Shown: piece by piece, positions 47,005 to 56,234 of the stretch
Position numbering within the stretch: position 1 is the first letter of the stretch
Layout of the letters: each line of letters begins with the position of its first letter
The notes under the pieces: generated by a model
What the model was told of the DNA's origin: nothing
Seen by the model: only the letters and a program-made list of their open reading frames with translations
Databases searched by the model: none
Origin: Sphingobacteriales bacterium
GTDB lineage: Bacteria > Bacteroidota > Bacteroidia > Chitinophagales > UBA2359
Reading direction: 5' to 3'
Length of the DNA stretch: 64,000 bases
Assembly: GCA_016700115.1 (NCBI GenBank)
Contig: CP064999.1
Location: forward strand, 1,116,001-1,180,000
Position numbers and translations under genes: made by a program

Positions 47005-47319
47005 TTAAAAAGATTCAAGAAAACTGTTTAAAGCAAGATAAAACATAACTATCAAAGACAAACCAAGCATACCGGCTACTATTCCGACAATTGCTGAGGT
47101 TTTATGAACGATGATTTGTGGGTGGGGCAAATGACCCGTTTTTGAAAACAATTGTAGGACGCTGACAGTCAGCAATACGGGACTGGAAAACAAAAGCAGT
47201 ATAACGGAATAAGCCAACAGATTTCCGATTGGACGGACACTGTTGTGAAAGGCCAATAGTAAAAACAGGATGCCTTGAAGGGTAAGAAATATTTTAAAGA
47301 GTTTTTCAGTTATTTTCAT
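47005..47319 (-). CDS. Small membrane protein within an ABC exporter operon
   Basis: The 104-residue protein has three predicted membrane helices (IFLTLQGILFLLLAF, LLAYSVILLLFSSPVLLTVS, AIVGIVAGMLGLSLIVMFYL). It lies between the ATPase and permease genes, with short gaps (21 and 39 bp), so it is part of the same operon. No family is recognised; it may be an accessory subunit. Confidence 0.75.
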   Translation of the reverse strand: MKITEKLFKIFLTLQGILFLLLAFHNSVRPIGNLLAYSVILLLFSSPVLLTVSVLQLFSKTGHLPHPQIIVHKTSAIVGIVAGMLGLSLIVMFYLALNSFLESF

Positions 47320-47340
47320 TACCTAATGTTTCAGTGTCTG

Positions 47341-48261
47341 CTATTGCGATACAGCTTGTGCATTTTCGTGAACCTGCGAGATAAAAATCTCATTGATGGA
47401 GGGCAGAATTTCATTAAAGGCCTTGACCGAAAGCCCGTTTTCGATAAAAAACTGCAAAATATGATTGGCGGTAAACCCGTCTTTGATATGTAGTATAAAT
47501 TGTTGTTCGGATTGATTCAGCACTTCAAAGGGTAACGTATCAGGCAAATTTTGTGGCAACGTTCCTTCGTAATCCAATTGAAATTTATTTTCCTTAAACC
47601 GGCTTTTTAATTCCTGCACTCCGCCCTCTAAAATCACTTTGCCTTTATTGACCAATACAATCCGTTCACAAATTTCTTCTACCTGTTCCATTCTGTGGGT
47701 AGAAAAAAGGATAGTAGCGCCTTTTTGCTTCAGGTTGTAAATCTCGTCTTTTATAAGATTGGTGTTGATGGGGTCTAATCCTGAAAAAGGCTCATCCAGA
47801 ATTATAAGTTTAGGTTCGTGGATAACGGTAGCAATAAACTGCACTTTTTGCTGCATTCCCTTCGACAATTCCCCCACTTGTTTGTTCCACCAATCGGAAA
47901 TTGAAAATTTTTCAGACCAGTAACTCAGTTTTTCTTTGGCTTGTTTTGCAGAAAGATTTTTCAGTTGGGCGAGGTAAAGCAAATGTTCGCCCACTTTCAT
48001 TTTTTTGTACAATCCCCGTTCTTCGGGCATATATCCGATATACAAACTCCTGTTCGAATTGTCGGGAATATTGTGGAGGGTAATGAAGCCGCTGTCCTGA
48101 TACAAAATATCGGTAATCATCCTGATTAGCGTGGTTTTTCCTGCTCCATTCGGTCCCAAAAGTCCGAAAATTGTTTGTTCGGGCACACAAAGACTGATAT
48201 GGTCCACCGCATTTGTATTACCAAACACCTTAACCACATTGTCTATTACCAATAAATCCAT
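47341..48261 (-). CDS. ABC transporter ATP-binding protein (NatA-like)
   Basis: The protein has about 306 residues from the ATG at 48261. The nucleotide-binding domain has Walker A GPNGAGKTT near residue 40, signature LSKGMQQKVQ, Walker B LIILDEPFSGLDP and the H-loop FSTHRMEQ. The 80-residue C-terminal extension is typical of DUF4162-bearing ATPases that pair with ABC-2 permeases. It is the first gene of a three-gene minus-strand operon with the small membrane protein and permease. Confidence 0.95.
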   Translation of the reverse strand: MDLLVIDNVVKVFGNTNAVDHISLCVPEQTIFGLLGPNGAGKTTLIRMITDILYQDSGFITLHNIPDNSNRSLYIGYMPEERGLYKKMKVGEHLLYLAQLKNLSAKQAKEKLSYWSEKFSISDWWNKQVGELSKGMQQKVQFIATVIHEPKLIILDEPFSGLDPINTNLIKDEIYNLKQKGATILFSTHRMEQVEEICERIVLVNKGKVILEGGVQELKSRFKENKFQLDYEGTLPQNLPDTLPFEVLNQSEQQFILHIKDGFTANHILQFFIENGLSVKAFNEILPSINEIFISQVHENAQAVSQ

Positions 48262-48431
48262 AAGCAAAGGGGTAAATTAAACAAAAAAAGCATCCCTCGC
48301 CCTGTCAACAAACTCAGGGCAAAACAGATTATTATATATGTGAAATGAACCTGTCAAAACTTACAACATAAGAACAGGCAGGAGGTTTTAAAACAGTTTG
48401 CCAAAATAGTTCAATTTCGCAGGTTTATTGT

Positions 48432-48439
48432 TAACTTTG
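48432..48439 (+). promoter_or_regulatory. Candidate -7 promoter box of the YtxH gene
   Basis: TAACTTTG matches TAnnTTTG and lies 43 bp before the ATG at 48483. There is no good TTTG at the expected -33 distance, so the call rests on one box. Confidence 0.4.
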
Positions 48440-48482
48440 CAATATTATTTATTTTTAAAAATTACACTCAGAAACTTAAATC

Positions 48483-48752
48483 ATGAAAAGGTTATTGTGG
48501 TTTTTAATTGTATTTGCCTTGGGTGCTGCTATTGCGATGTTGTTTGCTCCGCAAAGCGGTAAAAAAACCCGCAAAAAACTGCTTCGTCAGGCCAAAAAAA
48601 TCCGCTTGGAACTGGAAGCTAAAGCCGAAAAAAGCATGGATGCCCTGAACGACTGGAAAGTAACGGTCGAAGAACTCGCCGAAGATGCCGCCAAACAAAT
48701 GAACGGAAACGGCAAATTAGATGTGGACAGCATCAGTGGTGCAAATGCCTGA
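48483..48752 (+). CDS. YtxH-domain protein
   Basis: The 89-residue protein has one N-terminal membrane helix (WFLIVFALGAAIAMLFAPQS) followed directly by the YtxH hallmark SGKKTRKKLL and an amphipathic, lysine/glutamate-rich helix. YtxH/GsiB-like proteins are envelope stress proteins of unknown mechanism. In Bacteroidota they often lie next to small holin-like membrane genes, such as those at 51.4-52.2 kb here; the intervening restriction module appears inserted. Confidence 0.85.
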   Translation: MKRLLWFLIVFALGAAIAMLFAPQSGKKTRKKLLRQAKKIRLELEAKAEKSMDALNDWKVTVEELAEDAAKQMNGNGKLDVDSISGANA

Positions 48753-49041
48753 GAGGGCAGGGGTAAGGGTTTTTCTTTCGGAAGAATATCGTTTAATCGA
48801 ACGCTAAGGGGAGGGGTGTGTCTATGGACTGCTTCACTAAACTGGTTAAGTTATGCCGATTTTAGGCTTTCTTTTTAATACGGCTTCAGATGGTTTTATC
48901 CTGAAGATAGGTTGCCGCCTGCTTTTTTATGGGTTGAACGTTTTCTGAAAGAACGGATAAGTTTTAACTTTTCTTTTGCTATACAAGACGTTGAGTTGGG
49001 TTACAGTACGTTATCGGGTTAAACAATAACAGTCAGGATAA

Positions 49042-50430
49042 ATGATAACAAAAGACTTAATAAAGGAACTGAAACATAAAGGGAACGGAGAGATAGGTGA
49101 TTTAATAAAAAATCAGCGCGACTCTGGAACAATTAACTTTATCCTTCAAAGTTTGGGACAACTTCCTTATAACTTTGACAGTTCGTTCTTGTATGAACTT
49201 TTAACCCATAAACATCATCAGGTACGGTTAAATGCCGTTAAAAATATCGGTAAACTCAATGGCAATACAGATATTTCCAAACTTTACGAACTTTACGAAA
49301 CTGAAACAGACACTTCCGTTAAACGTGAAATAGTATCTTCAATAGGTAGACAGAGAAATATCGTAAACAAACCACTTCTGTTAAAATTTTTAAACGACGG
49401 AGATCCTAAAATAGTTTGTCAAGCTATTCGCGGACTTTTGGTATTTGAAAAAGACAAAGAAGTGGAGGCTTATTTAAAACCTTTGTTAAATCATCCTAAC
49501 GAAATGGTTAGGACTGTTATATACAAAGAGTATTATGCGGTTACTATCCCGAATACCGGTACAATACCTCACCAAGAAACCTACGAGTTTCTTAAAAATG
49601 TTGTCGTAAATGCTGATGTCCTGCAAGCATTAAAGTATGTACCGGAAGAAAGCATACATCTTACATTCACTTCACCGCCCTATTATAATGCAAGGGATTA
49701 TTCAATTTATCCCAGTTATAAGGCCTATTTGGAATTTTTGGAAGAAGTTTTCTTGGAAACACACCGAATTACAAAAGAAGGTCGATTTTTAATTGTAAAT
49801 ACATCGCCTGTTATTATTCCGAGAGTAAGCCGCTCACATTCAAGCAAACGCTATGGTATTCCTTTTGATCTACATCCTTATTTAGTTAAAAATGGTTGGG
49901 AGTTTATAGACGATATTATCTGGTTGAAACCCGAAGCAAGCGTTAAAAACAGAATTGGTGGGTTTATGCAACATCGTAAACCCCTGGGCTACAAACCTAA
50001 TGCGGTAACGGAATACTTAATGGTTTACAGGAAATCAACAGAAAAGCTATTGGATTGGAACATCAGAAGCTATGACTGGCAGACTGTCGAAAGCAGTAAG
50101 GTTGCGGATGGCTATGAAACGACCAACGTTTGGAAAATTGACCCCTGCTTTGACAAAGTACATTCCGCTATTTTTCCTGTTGAGTTGTGTAAAAGAGTAA
50201 TACAATATTACTCTTACAAAGGAGATTTGGTTTTTGATCCGTTTAGCGGAAGCGGAACGGTCGGCAGAACAGCAAAAGCTTTGGATAGATTGTTTTTTTT
50301 AACAGAAAAAGAGCCGAAGTATTTTGAATATATGAAAACTAAGGCAAAGCCGGATGAGATTTTTAATAACCGTCAAACAAAATTTGTAAGTTTGGAAGAA
50401 TTTAAAACTATCGCAAATGACATTAACTAA
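49042..50430 (+). CDS. Type II DNA methyltransferase (probable N4-cytosine) with N-terminal HEAT repeats
   Basis: The 462-residue protein has two parts. Residues 1-165 form HEAT/PBS-lyase-like repeats (HHQVRLNAVKNIGKLNGN, TDTSVKREIVSSIGRQRN, DPKIVCQAIRGLLVFEKD). Residues about 185-450 are an SAM-dependent beta-class methyltransferase: catalytic motif IV TSPPYYN near residue 210, then the target-recognition region, then motif I DPFSGSGT near 400. A TSPPY motif favours N4-cytosine methylation. It overlaps the next gene by 14 bp, so the two are translationally coupled. The HEAT part is unusual for a modification enzyme. It protects host DNA from the adjacent nuclease. Confidence 0.9.
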   Translation: MITKDLIKELKHKGNGEIGDLIKNQRDSGTINFILQSLGQLPYNFDSSFLYELLTHKHHQVRLNAVKNIGKLNGNTDISKLYELYETETDTSVKREIVSSIGRQRNIVNKPLLLKFLNDGDPKIVCQAIRGLLVFEKDKEVEAYLKPLLNHPNEMVRTVIYKEYYAVTIPNTGTIPHQETYEFLKNVVVNADVLQALKYVPEESIHLTFTSPPYYNARDYSIYPSYKAYLEFLEEVFLETHRITKEGRFLIVNTSPVIIPRVSRSHSSKRYGIPFDLHPYLVKNGWEFIDDIIWLKPEASVKNRIGGFMQHRKPLGYKPNAVTEYLMVYRKSTEKLLDWNIRSYDWQTVESSKVADGYETTNVWKIDPCFDKVHSAIFPVELCKRVIQYYSYKGDLVFDPFSGSGTVGRTAKALDRLFFLTEKEPKYFEYMKTKAKPDEIFNNRQTKFVSLEEFKTIANDIN

Positions 50431-51313
50431 CCATGTAGTAAAAAACATAATTAAACGACTAATAAAAGGACTGGATTACAGAATAGAGGTGATTGCCTTG
50501 ATTAATGCCGAATTTTTACAATTTGCTATTGATTTTTTCAAAAAAGTTATAGAAGCGAAGCTTTTAAATCAAGATGTATCAATAGATTGGTACAAGAAGA
50601 TTTTTTTGAATAACGAATTAAGTTCGGATGAAATTGCTATTAATTCCGGTCTTAACAAAAAGACAATCACCAATATGTATAATTCTGCATCAAAGGGAAT
50701 TGTCATTGATGCTTCAAACGAACATTACGATATATTGTACCAAACTATAAGTAGTTTGATAGAAAATCAACAGGACATAGATTTAATAATAACAATTAAA
50801 TTTAGAGGCATTAGTGTAGAATTGAACATTAATGAAAGTTTAATTGTAATCAATACTCTTGCGGTAAAGCGTTCGGCACTTCGTGGAGGGCTTTGGAGTA
50901 CTGCCGGAAAGCGTGTTGAAAAGTATTTAATGGCAACACTTTGCAAAGTTTATTCCGTTCCATTTGAGCACTTCGACCAAAGCAAGATTCCGCCAAGTAT
51001 GCGGGAAGTAGATTTTTACTTGATAAACAATGAAACATATTATCGCTGTGAAGTAAAACTAATGGGGCGAGGTAATCCTGAAAGCGCAGATGCAATTTTT
51101 GCAAGAGAAAGTAATGTTTTTGTCGCTGATAAACTTTCTGATTTGAACAAACAACAAGCTGATAAACTAAATGTAAAATGGGTTGAACTTCGCGATGAAG
51201 ATGGATATAAAAAGTTTGGAAAAGTTTTAGGAGAACTTGCCATCCCACATAAAGAATTTGAAGGAGATTTAGACAATCATTTAGATAAAATACTGAACGA
51301 ATTTCTTGAATAA
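50417..51313 (+). CDS. Probable type II restriction endonuclease (possibly CfrBI-like)
   Basis: The 298-residue protein is encoded directly after, and overlapping, the methyltransferase gene. A PD-(D/E)xK nuclease core is visible: Asp199 in REVDFYLI and Glu212-x-Lys214 in CEVKLMG. The preceding segment SALRGGLWSTAGKRVEKYLM and the following GNPESADAIFARESNVFVAD look like a conserved restriction-enzyme family; my recollection points to the CfrBI family (CCWWGG), which also pairs with an N4-cytosine methylase, but I could not search. The N-terminal half is helical with a possible helix-turn-helix (SSDEIAINSGLNKKTITNMY). Low GC and AT-rich codons suggest transfer. Confidence 0.8.
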   Translation: MTLTNHVVKNIIKRLIKGLDYRIEVIALINAEFLQFAIDFFKKVIEAKLLNQDVSIDWYKKIFLNNELSSDEIAINSGLNKKTITNMYNSASKGIVIDASNEHYDILYQTISSLIENQQDIDLIITIKFRGISVELNINESLIVINTLAVKRSALRGGLWSTAGKRVEKYLMATLCKVYSVPFEHFDQSKIPPSMREVDFYLINNETYYRCEVKLMGRGNPESADAIFARESNVFVADKLSDLNKQQADKLNVKWVELRDEDGYKKFGKVLGELAIPHKEFEGDLDNHLDKILNEFLE

Positions 51314-51429
51314 TACCAAACAAAACTATGTTAACGGATTGAAATTCAGATAACACCACTTGTAATCCTGACCATTAGACACTCTTAGAGCATTTTAACA
51401 TCAATACTTACTTACTAAAAACAAGAAAT

Positions 51430-51798
51430 TTGGAAACAGGAAATTTATCGGCAGCAGAGCAATTGCTCAAAGACATACAAAAGTATGTTGAACTGCGGCT
51501 TGAATATTACCGCATCAGCGGGTTGGAACGGGCAGCGTCAACTTCTTCTTTTATCTTGTTATCGCTGATTATTATTTTGTTTTTGTTTTTTACCTTCCTG
51601 TTTGCCAATATATTTGTGGCGATACTCATTGCCCATACATTCCAATCCCTGCCCTTGGGATTTGGTATTTTTGCAGGTTCTTACCTGTTTTTTACCCTGA
51701 TTATCATCTTATTCTGGAAACGCATCAAACGCTTTATTGACCACCGCTTTTTTGCCTTTATTTTAGAAAGCATAGAAGAAAACGAAAAAAATGATTAA
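51430..51798 (+). CDS. Holin-X-like phage-holin-family membrane protein
   Basis: The 122-residue protein has two strong membrane hairpin helices (FILLSLIIILFLFFTFLFAN and LGFGIFAGSYLFFTLIIILF) with a charged N-terminal amphipathic helix (LLKDIQKYVELRLEYYRI). This is the pattern of the 'phage holin family' envelope proteins, which in Bacteroidota are chromosomal and travel with YtxH genes; it is not evidence of a prophage. The start is a TTG and no better start is in frame. It overlaps the next gene by 8 bp. Confidence 0.78.
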   Translation: METGNLSAAEQLLKDIQKYVELRLEYYRISGLERAASTSSFILLSLIIILFLFFTFLFANIFVAILIAHTFQSLPLGFGIFAGSYLFFTLIIILFWKRIKRFIDHRFFAFILESIEENEKND

Positions 51799-52165
51799 AA
51801 GCAGGAACGCCTATAAATTAGACCTCGAAAAACAACGCCTGAAACTCAAGATGAAAGAACAGGAGTTGGAAATCAAAAAAAGCCTGTTGCAGCTTAAAGC
51901 CGCTTTCAGCCCGCTTCAGTATGCCGGCCGCATGTTTTTTGAATCGGTTGACGACAATGCTGTTCTGGCTTCGGGTGAAGCAAGCGAAACAGAACTGAAA
52001 GCCATTGCCAAACGCAAACGCAAAAGGGCAATGATGATGAAACAAATCAGCGACCTGTTTATCAATTTTATCCTCATTTTAGAAACCTATCTCGGAACCA
52101 TTTCCGGAAGACCCTCCGGTTCTGCTCAAAATATAGAGAAAGCCGAAAAAGAAGAAGAGGAGTAA
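51791..52165 (+). CDS. Coiled-coil protein of the YtxH/holin envelope cluster
   Basis: The 124-residue protein overlaps the holin-like gene by 8 bp, so it is translationally coupled. Residues 8-40 form a charged coiled coil (LEKQRLKLKMKEQELEIKKS). A basic stretch (AIAKRKRKRAMMMK) is followed by a hydrophobic helix (ISDLFINFILILETYLG) and an acidic tail. No family function is known; membrane association is likely. Confidence 0.72.
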   Translation: MIKSRNAYKLDLEKQRLKLKMKEQELEIKKSLLQLKAAFSPLQYAGRMFFESVDDNAVLASGEASETELKAIAKRKRKRAMMMKQISDLFINFILILETYLGTISGRPSGSAQNIEKAEKEEEE

Positions 52166-52667
52166 TGGGTGGTTATTCACGACCATAAAAATCTTGTGGC
52201 GATAATCAATACCACATAATCGGGGCATGCCTGTTGTCTGACAAGGAGTACCTTAAGCCGTCAACTTAGCCTTAAATTTTTTTGAAAATATCTGGAACAT
52301 ACCTTGCTCAACCACGGGTAAAGGAAGCTATCTATATTTACAAAGTTGTAGAAAAATGCCCCCAGTGTTTATTGCCTTATGTTTGCAAGGCAAATGCAAA
52401 TAATCGTCAATTTTAGTAAGAGTTTTCAGATTTTATATTTTTCGGTGGGATTAAACACCTAATGGAACTTTTTTGCATCTATTCAATGTATAGGAATGTA
52501 TAACCATGATAAAGGCAGATAATACAAATATATGGATGGATGAGATGATGGAACGGCTTGGAGAAGCGCGCGATATCCAAGCCAAAAAATTAAAGCCGGG
52601 AAAATAGTGACTAACACTACCGACACCGTTAAGATGCCGGTAATGTTCTGTTAAATGTTAAGCTAAT
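52166..52667. other. Intergenic region with one tiny frame
   Basis: The 500-bp spacer between convergent genes contains only a 33-codon frame at 52506-52607. No terminator hairpin is obvious by eye. Confidence 0.4.
52506..52607 (+). CDS. Possible micro-ORF, 33 residues
   Basis: The ATG-initiated frame encodes a hydrophilic peptide with WMDEMMERLGEARDIQAKKL near its middle and ends KPGK. It reads like protein sequence (charged amphipathic helix), not random DNA, and may be a remnant of a larger gene. No ribosome-binding signal or neighbour supports it. Confidence 0.2.
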   Translation: MIKADNTNIWMDEMMERLGEARDIQAKKLKPGK

Positions 52668-55600
52668 TTACACCGGCAAAGCCGTATCAACCGGGGTTTC
52701 GGCTTCCTGAGTTTCCGTTTGAATGGGTTCCGGTTTTTTGCCTATGAGTTTTTTAAACCGGTCTCCAAGGTCATATCTGATGACATACATAGCCGGTAAA
52801 ACCAACAGGGTCAGGAATGTTGCGAAAGACAAACCGAAGATGATGGTCCAGGATAAAGGACCCCAAAAAACGACGCTGTCGCCCCCAAGGAAAAACTGCG
52901 GATTAAAATCGGTGAACAGGGTATAAAAGTTGATATTCATACCCAAAGCGAGGGGAATCAATCCGAGCATAGTGGAAGCTGCGGTCAGCAAAACCGGCTT
53001 TATCCTGATTTTACCGGACATAGACACCGACTTATGAAGGCCAATCCCTTTGCTTCGCATCAGGTCTGCAAATTCTACAATGAGAATCCCGTTTTTAACC
53101 ACAATTCCCGCAAGTCCGACAATTCCGATGCCCACCATTACGATGGAGATTTTCATATTAAAAAGACTGAAACCAAGCAAAACGCCGGTAATACTGAAAA
53201 TGATTTCACTCAGGATGATTAAGGTTTTGCTCACCGAATTGAACTGAGTTACCAAAATCAAAAATATTAACCCTAAAGAAATCAATAAGGAGCGGAACAA
53301 AAAGGCTGCTGTTTCTGCCTGTTCTTCCTGTTCGCCGGTCAGATTGATATCCATACTTTCGGGGAGTTGGAATTTGGTGGCTGCCAGACGTATGTTTTCA
53401 TTCACCTCATTTGCGGTATAGCCGCTTAAAACATTGGAACTGAGGGTGATTACCCTTTTCAGGTTTTTGCGTTTAATACCTCCATAAGTATTGGTATATT
53501 TTACATCGGCAACGGCGGCAAGAGGAAGGTTTTTAACCTGCCCGGTTTCAGAACGAAACGTCAGTTTTGTATTCAGCAGGGCATCAACATCGTTGCGCTG
53601 CTCATACTTGTAACGCAACTGAATGGGATATTCGTCTTCGTTGTCTTTCAGTTTTGAAACCTCTTTGCCAAAAACGGCGGTGCGCAGTTCAGATCCGATA
53701 AATGCGGTAGAAACCCCTTCGCGGTTAGCGCGCTCCCGGTTTACACTGACAATAATTTCGGGGTTGTTGTTGACAAAATCCGATTTTAGTTCTTCTATTC
53801 CCGGAATTTGTAGGGAGTCCTGCAAATAGTATTTAAACCGCGAAGACACGTCAATCAGTTCTTCCAAATTTTCTCCACTGATTTCGATATTAATCGGCGC
53901 TCCGGTCGGAGGCCCGTTTTGTTCCTGATCAACGGTTACCTGAACACCCGGAATGTCTTTCACTTCTGCCCTTATTTTGTCCATATATTCCTGGGTTGAC
54001 TGCCCGTTTCTTTCAGCAAATTTCACAAAAGAAATGCCCACTTTACTGCGGTTGGAAGAGGCGCTTCTGTCGCCGCTCGAAGGATCGGTAGCTCCAACGG
54101 CAACATTACTGCTGATAGCCTCTACAATCGGATTGTCTTTACCCATTATTTTTTCTACTTTTCCTTCCACAATACGGGTAATTGAGTCGGTATAGCTTTG
54201 ATGAGTTCCGACCGGGAGGTTCATATAAACATAGATAAAATTGGGATCGCCTTTGGGGAAAAACTCAACAGGCGGGGTTCTGACTCTTACCAGAAAGAAC
54301 GAGAAGAATAGGAGGAAAACGGTAAACAACAACACGGCATAAGGCCGCCAGGATTTGAGCAGAAATGTCAGGACAGATTCATAGGCATCCATCAATACGG
54401 GCAGCAACTTATGTTCAAACCCAATTACCAAATACTTGATAAACAGTTTGTACGACAGATACAGAACTAAGGCAATGAGGAAAAAGTTGCCCACTCCTTT
54501 GGGAGCAATCATGTAGGAAATGCCCGATATAACTGCCATCACAATAGCCGTGGAGATAAAAGAGCGCAACCGTTTGCGTTTTTCTTCGCTTGTAGGAAAC
54601 GGGTTTTCTGCCTTCATAAAAGAAGCAGCAAACACGGGATTGATGATAAAGGCCACAATCAGCGAAGCAACTAAGGTAAGGATGAGGGTAATTGGCAGGT
54701 ACATCATAAACTTACCTACGATTCCGCCCCAAAACGCCAACGGAACAAAAGGCGCAAGGGTGGTCAAGGTTCCTGCCAGGACCGGAATAAAAATTTCCCC
54801 GGCTGCCATTTTTGCTGCGGTACCGATTGGAATTTGACCGTTTCTGAACAACCGGTAGGTATTTTCAATGACCACAATAGCATCATCCACAATGATGCCT
54901 AAAGCAAACAGCAGCGCAAACAACACGATCATGTTCAACTCAAACCCGATGGCCGGCATGACCATAAAGGCTAAAAATATGGATAAAGGAACAGAAAGTC
55001 CAACAAAAAACGCATTGGTAACACCCATAAAAAACATGAGAACAATGGTAACCAGAATAAACCCGATGATGATAGAGTTTATCAGGTCGTTCAGTGTGGT
55101 ACGGGTCAGTTCCGACTGGTCGGCAGAAATGGTTACATTCAGGTCCTGGGGTAATTTTTCTGATATGAGCGTATTTACCAAAGCATGTATCTTGTCCGAA
55201 GCTTCCACGAGATTTTCACCGCTGCGTTTGATTACATTTAAGGTAATCACGTTTTTACCGTTATAACGCGCATAACTTTCTTTTTCCTTAAAAGTGTCTT
55301 TAATATCTGCAATGTCTTTAAGGTAAACCGGAGTGCCCGACATACTTTTAACTACAATATCGCCAATTTGCATGGCATTGGCAAACTGACCTTTTACGCG
55401 GAGTGCCCGTTTCATTTCCGACATATTGATCAACCCACCGGAAATGGTCATATTTTCGGTTGAAACAGCCCGTTCAATGTCTCCAAAGGTTACATTGGCA
55501 CTTTGAAGTTTGAACATGTCCACATTGATTTGGATTTCTCGTTCTAAAGCGCCGACCATGTCCACGCGGGTAATTTCCGAAAGTTGTTCTATTTCATCCT

Positions 55601-56099
55601 TAATGTCTTCGGCATAATTTTTCAACTTGGTAAGGTCAAACTCTCCCGATATGTTGATGTTCATGATCGGGATTTCCGAAAAATCTACCTCCAGAACGGT
55701 CGGCGCATTGGGTAGGTCTTTGGGAAGGTCGGTGGTAGCGCGGTCAACGGCATCTTTCACTTTTTGTTTGGCCACATCTACCTGCACATCGGTATTAAAC
55801 TCGACCACAACGTTTGAAAAATCTTGTAAGGAGTTGCTTGTTATTTTTTTTACTCCTGAAATAGATTTGACTTGTTTTTCGATAGGCCGGGTAACTAAGT
55901 TCTCCATATCTGCCGGAGAGGTACCGGGGTATATGGTGCTGATATAAATAGTAGGGATAACTATATCCGGGAACTGATTTTTGGGCAGGCTGATATAAGT
56001 AGAAATACCAAAAATGGCAACAATAGCCGTTACTACAAAAATACTTGTTCTATTATCAATAGACCAACTGGTAGGTCCAAACTCTTTGAAAGGTTTCAT
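52668..56099 (-). CDS. RND efflux transporter permease subunit (AcrB/HAE1-type)
   Basis: The 1,143-residue inner-membrane pump has twelve membrane helices in two halves and two large periplasmic loops. Conserved features include the N-terminal RPIEKQVKSISGVKKITSNS, GIIVDDAIVVIENTYRLF in the fourth helix region (proton relay aspartates), and GIVGLAGIVVKNGILIVEFA in the second half. It forms the proton-driven core of a tripartite pump with the adaptor and TolC-type genes directly upstream in the same operon. A short acidic, glutamate/threonine-rich tail ends the protein. The substrate may be drugs or lipids. Confidence 0.95.
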   Translation of the reverse strand: MKPFKEFGPTSWSIDNRTSIFVVTAIVAIFGISTYISLPKNQFPDIVIPTIYISTIYPGTSPADMENLVTRPIEKQVKSISGVKKITSNSLQDFSNVVVEFNTDVQVDVAKQKVKDAVDRATTDLPKDLPNAPTVLEVDFSEIPIMNINISGEFDLTKLKNYAEDIKDEIEQLSEITRVDMVGALEREIQINVDMFKLQSANVTFGDIERAVSTENMTISGGLINMSEMKRALRVKGQFANAMQIGDIVVKSMSGTPVYLKDIADIKDTFKEKESYARYNGKNVITLNVIKRSGENLVEASDKIHALVNTLISEKLPQDLNVTISADQSELTRTTLNDLINSIIIGFILVTIVLMFFMGVTNAFFVGLSVPLSIFLAFMVMPAIGFELNMIVLFALLFALGIIVDDAIVVIENTYRLFRNGQIPIGTAAKMAAGEIFIPVLAGTLTTLAPFVPLAFWGGIVGKFMMYLPITLILTLVASLIVAFIINPVFAASFMKAENPFPTSEEKRKRLRSFISTAIVMAVISGISYMIAPKGVGNFFLIALVLYLSYKLFIKYLVIGFEHKLLPVLMDAYESVLTFLLKSWRPYAVLLFTVFLLFFSFFLVRVRTPPVEFFPKGDPNFIYVYMNLPVGTHQSYTDSITRIVEGKVEKIMGKDNPIVEAISSNVAVGATDPSSGDRSASSNRSKVGISFVKFAERNGQSTQEYMDKIRAEVKDIPGVQVTVDQEQNGPPTGAPINIEISGENLEELIDVSSRFKYYLQDSLQIPGIEELKSDFVNNNPEIIVSVNRERANREGVSTAFIGSELRTAVFGKEVSKLKDNEDEYPIQLRYKYEQRNDVDALLNTKLTFRSETGQVKNLPLAAVADVKYTNTYGGIKRKNLKRVITLSSNVLSGYTANEVNENIRLAATKFQLPESMDINLTGEQEEQAETAAFLFRSLLISLGLIFLILVTQFNSVSKTLIILSEIIFSITGVLLGFSLFNMKISIVMVGIGIVGLAGIVVKNGILIVEFADLMRSKGIGLHKSVSMSGKIRIKPVLLTAASTMLGLIPLALGMNINFYTLFTDFNPQFFLGGDSVVFWGPLSWTIIFGLSFATFLTLLVLPAMYVIRYDLGDRFKKLIGKKPEPIQTETQEAETPVDTALPV

Positions 56100-56234
56100 A
56101 TTATAAATGTCGGAGCGTGAGTGTTAAACAATGAACGGGGTAAAATCATACCTGCTGTTTGATACCAAAAGCCAAAACCCCGGGTAAATGGAAAACAAAA
56201 GTTATGTTTTTAGAAAGAGGACAGTTTCTAAGGC

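Noticed and set aside
51430..52165. Prophage remnant suggested by the holin-like gene
   Set aside because: No other phage gene is nearby, and this holin-X-like type is a common chromosomal partner of YtxH in Bacteroidota.
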